The notes under the pieces were generated by a model. The model saw only the letters and a program-made list of their open reading frames with translations. It was not told where the DNA came from and ran no database searches. This document shows positions 63,350 through 64,000 of a DNA stretch of 64,000 nucleotides, piece by piece; the stretch's first letter is position 1; the number at the start of each line of letters is the position of its first letter. The DNA is from Pseudomonas sp. KNUC1026 (lineage in GTDB: Bacteria; Pseudomonadota; Gammaproteobacteria; Pseudomonadales; Pseudomonadaceae). Location: positions 868,001 through 932,000 of the forward strand of contig NZ_CP087138.1 of NCBI RefSeq assembly GCF_021650705.1. Reading direction: 5' to 3'. The position numbers were made by a program, and so were the translations under genes.

Positions 63350-64000
63350 ATGGCTCAAATCCCAGGCATAACCGTGATTGATTTCGCAAGGCTCGACCTC
63401 AACCTGTTGCTCACCCTCGACGTGCTGCTCGACACCTTGAACGTGACCCGCGCCGCCGAGCGCTTGAACCTCTCGCAGCCGGCGGTGAGTGTGCAACTGG
63501 CGCGCTTGCGCGAGCATTTCGATGACCCGCTGTTGCTGCCCGGCCCACGCGGCATGCGCCCTACGGCAAGGGCGTTGGCGCTGGCCGACCCGCTGCGCGC
63601 AGCGCTCGAAGCCTTGGGCCAGGCGGTGGCGCCGAGCGCGCCGTTCGACCCGGCGCACGCCACGCTCACCTGGAAGGTCGCGGCCACCGACTACGGCGAA
63701 ACGTGCCTGGTGCTGCCGGCCCTGGCCCGGCTGCGCGAGCAGGCGCCGGGCACGCGCCTGGCGATGCTGGAGCTCAACCCACCGCGCCTGGCCCAGGCGG
63801 CCGAGCAGGGCCTGCTGGACCTGGCCTTTCATACGCGCGAAGGCTCACCGCCCGGGCTGCACTGCCGTTCGCTTTTTCATGAGCGCTATGTGCTGGCGGG
63901 CCGCGCGGGCCACCCGGCTTTGGCCGGGACGCTCAGCCTGGAGCAGTTTGCGCAGTTGGAGCATGCAATCGTGTCGCCCGATGGCGGCGGCTTTGCCGGG
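63350..64000 (+). CDS. LysR family regulator (cut by window end)
   Basis: The frame is open to the last base: RLDLNLLLTLDVLLDTLNVT, then LNLSQPAVSVQLARLRE as helix-turn-helix of the NodD-like LysR group, and the beginning of the effector domain. ATG 63350 or GTG 63374 may start it; the second fits family numbering better. It is divergent from the NQO1-like gene, its probable target. Confidence 0.88.
   Translation, partial: MAQIPGITVIDFARLDLNLLLTLDVLLDTLNVTRAAERLNLSQPAVSVQLARLREHFDDPLLLPGPRGMRPTARALALADPLRAALEALGQAVAPSAPFDPAHATLTWKVAATDYGETCLVLPALARLREQAPGTRLAMLELNPPRLAQAAEQGLLDLAFHTREGSPPGLHCRSLFHERYVLAGRAGHPALAGTLSLEQFAQLEHAIVSPDGGGFAG

Overview
The window is high-GC DNA with the gene content, codon use and intergenic repeats of a Pseudomonas, probably near the P. 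putida / P. entomophila part of the genus; this is a family-level judgement without a database search. I see no rRNA, tRNA, prophage, transposase or CRISPR array. It is accessory metabolic chromosome: small-molecule catabolic operons, each beside its own regulator, plus ABC importers and chemotaxis receptors.

Layout. 1-3043: end of an unknown gene, then an ornithine-cyclodeaminase-like protein, a RidA protein and a DadA-like FAD oxidoreductase (imine chemistry). 3314-6190: two small unknown proteins and a divergent LysR / quinone-reductase-like pair. 6240-15478: a long co-directional minus-strand run of twelve genes, built round a metal-chelate ABC transporter with two binding proteins ordered like fpvCDEF of P. 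aeruginosa, preceded by membrane and periplasmic proteins of poorly known families (DUF6162-, DUF6644-, Abhydrolase_10- and DUF6152-like) and ended by a DUF4198-like protein. A beta-barrel gene diverges from it. 17106-21825: cytochrome b561, then aldehyde dehydrogenase plus class III aminotransferase under a divergent AraC-type regulator. 21951-32250: an IclR-type regulator and a nine-gene plus-strand operon (ThDP decarboxylase, aldehyde dehydrogenase, atypical SDR, seven-bladed propeller, VOC dioxygenase-like protein, AA_synth protein, alpha/beta hydrolase, MhpA-like hydroxylase, MhpD-like hydratase). It looks like a ring-cleavage pathway whose substrate I cannot name, and it is the best candidate here for an undescribed pathway. 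32466-39342: a chemoreceptor, iron alcohol dehydrogenase and a MetQNI-type importer with a TetR regulator. 39727-46464: purU-folD-soxBDAG, a demethylation and one-carbon operon with an unusual delta subunit. 46728-54985: small genes, hpaF-like isomerase, cobF, vapBC, glucarate-dehydratase-like enolase with LysR, Aer-like receptor, DTW protein and HAD phosphatase. 55175-59006: polyamine/iron-type ABC importer. 59101-64000: succinate-semialdehyde-type dehydrogenase with LysR, EamA transporter, NQO1-like flavoprotein and a LysR gene cut by the window end.

An important caveat is that many genes, above all between 46.3 and 60.8 kb, carry one or several single-base frameshifts, often a base missing from a homopolymer, while the protein continues faithfully in the next frame. 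I read most of these as sequencing or assembly errors and give the full reconstructed extents.

Intergenic repeats include four REP/REPIN-like clusters built on a CGGCAAGCCGNCCTCCCAC-type core, one MITE-like inverted-repeat element (55017-55161), and short tandem repeats.
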